A DNA stretch of 64,000 bases from Sphagnum compactum (Eukaryota; Bryophyta; Sphagnopsida; Sphagnales): the NCBI GenBank assembly GCA_965153455.1, contig OZ234504.1, positions 9,486,001 through 9,550,000 of the forward strand. The letters run 5' to 3'. This document shows, in pieces, positions 62,801 through 64,000 of this stretch. The position numbers were made by a program, and so were the translations under genes. The first letter of the stretch is position 1; the number at the start of each line of letters is the position of its first letter. A model generated the notes under the pieces. It ran no database searches and was not told the DNA's origin. It saw only the letters and a list, made by a program, of their open reading frames with translations.

Positions 62801-64000
62801 GTGGCAGCTGATTCTGGCATTTAAAATTTTCATCAAAACTTTGCCAAATTGGCAGGTATGGTCCTAACAAAAGCTAATCTTTTGCATTGAAACGCAGATC
62901 TGGGTGGGTTACTAATTGAGTGGGTTGTTGAGGTACAAATTTCATTGTTGACAATATAACATGTTTCATTTGTTTTCTTCACACACCTGAACCACCTTTG
63001 AATCTTTCAACCTCTTTTGTACTATGCTTTTTTGGTTTGTTGGAGATGGTTTTGCTTCCTGTGACAATAACAATTCTTGGTGAAGTTTGCTTCTCTTGAA
63101 TCTCACAATCGAATCCCGAGATAGTAGTCGCCATTGGTTTTGTGGTAGAATGTAGTTTCTTGCTAGTGTCTTGGATGTCTTCCTTTACTATCATGTTGTC
63201 TTCCAAGTTACTGCATTTCTTTTCTTGTATTCTGCTTTTTTCCAAGGTATTAGCCAAAAACATGTGATACATATCATGATCAATAAAATGATTGAAATGC
63301 ATATATGTATATATATACACACATATATATGTATATAAAATCATATGACCGAACGGACAGCTATTTGTTTATACATGAGAAGGGTAGCTTCTTTTTCTTT
63401 TTTTCCGTTGGTTTTTGTGTGAAATTTTTGGACTGAATTGGTCATGAGACTGCAAGGTTGGAGGGTAATTGCATTATATGTGATTATTTTTATTATCTGT
63501 TTCATCAATCCAACAGGGCTCCTTAGTAACAGTGCTGTTAGGAGTTCATTACACCTGCAAACTTTGTTGTTTCCACCCTCTGGATGTTTTGTGTCTTGTG
63601 CCCAACTCACTGTTTTGATCCCATTCCTTTTGAAAGGTTCGTTGCTGCTTGGAAGTTCAAGCTTTGGCAAGAGGAAAGCCTCAACACCTTGACTGGTGCA
63701 AACCAAAAGAAAATGCGAAGAAGCCAAAATGTCCTTTGACATTTTTTCCGCATATTTGTCACAAGCTTTATTAACAGGATGATCTTGATCTTGTGCAGAA
63801 GTTGATGGGTGGTAGAAGATGCAAGAGCCAATTTGAGATTTGAAGCCTAGAGAAGCAACACAACTCCAGTTTGAAGTTTCATACAAGTGCACATGTTCAA
63901 GGAGTTCGTTTGGGTTATGATTCTGAATAGTAGTGTCCAGTTCATTGGAATTCAAAAGTTGTGAAGCTCCTGCTGCAAGAAGCTGTCCATCTGCTCGGAA
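59846..64000 (-). CDS. Unidentified large protein, possible WD40-like segment, partial
   Basis: I do not recognise the family. The gene enters from the right edge on the minus strand and ends at the stop at 59846. Exons I can support: 64000-63555; about 63227-62987; a very long one from 62634 running to about 60640; about 60641 to 60350 or beyond in another frame; and 60124-59846. The first part (FRADGQLLAAG, HVHLYETSNWSCVASL) resembles a WD40 repeat blade. The long exon is strikingly low-complexity: poly-D, poly-S, poly-H, poly-K and poly-P runs between basic segments such as KAQRYPLRKRETREQQLLRRR. The C-terminal part is more ordered (NWVLFRQAIRAETFDPKKAWSLLKAQKKEQ; DPLFRKERCEKRKIREEYVNLCKIADDPAAVPD). 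Joins 63555/63227 and 62987/62634 are in phase; the junction between the long exon and the next is unresolved. It is probably a nuclear protein judging by its basic, disordered character, but this is inference. Confidence 0.55.

Overview
The window is nuclear DNA of a land plant. It is AT-rich, and six spliced protein-coding genes are spread over 64 kb with GT-AG introns, long untranslated leaders and large gene-free spacers. All six have clear plant families behind them except the last. The wide, repeat-rich spacers and a plant-type cryptochrome with a DAS C-terminal extension fit a seed-free vascular plant; a fern is my best guess, but this is inference and no species marker is present. I saw no LTR retrotransposon with coding capacity, rRNA, tRNA or CRISPR array.

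Layout, left to right. Positions 1-830 may hold the last exons of a plus-strand gene that starts outside the window. The minus-strand gene at 4269-1268 encodes BRX1, a ribosome-biogenesis factor; I could reconstruct all eight exons in phase, and three telo-box motifs lie upstream of its start. A gene-free spacer of about 7 kb follows, with tandem and dispersed repeats. The plus-strand gene at 12100-15631 encodes a plant cryptochrome blue-light receptor (five exons, 719 residues, DAS motifs). From about 16 kb to 31 kb there is a repeat-rich spacer with tandem duplications, two dispersed repeat families and two insertions of short inverted-repeat elements into copies of those families. At 32063-34418 (plus) is a heptahelical PAQR-family membrane protein.

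After another empty spacer, two minus-strand genes for secreted, wall-associated or vacuolar enzymes lie together: a purple acid phosphatase (42387-39332, six exons) and a GH28 polygalacturonase (47010-43623, eight exons). A spacer of about 7.5 kb to 54.9 kb contains a 137-bp CACTA-type miniature element. The plus-strand gene at 55793-57452 encodes Y14, an exon-junction-complex subunit, with a leader intron full of tandem repeats. The right end (59846 to beyond 64000, minus) is a poorly recognised gene with a possible WD40-like segment and a very large low-complexity exon.

The genes do not form a pathway or cluster; this is an ordinary mixture of housekeeping (BRX1, Y14), signalling (cryptochrome, HHP) and hydrolase genes. 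The most informative non-genic structures are three small inverted-repeat elements. Two of them sit inside repeat copies whose sister copies, also in this window, show the uninterrupted site.
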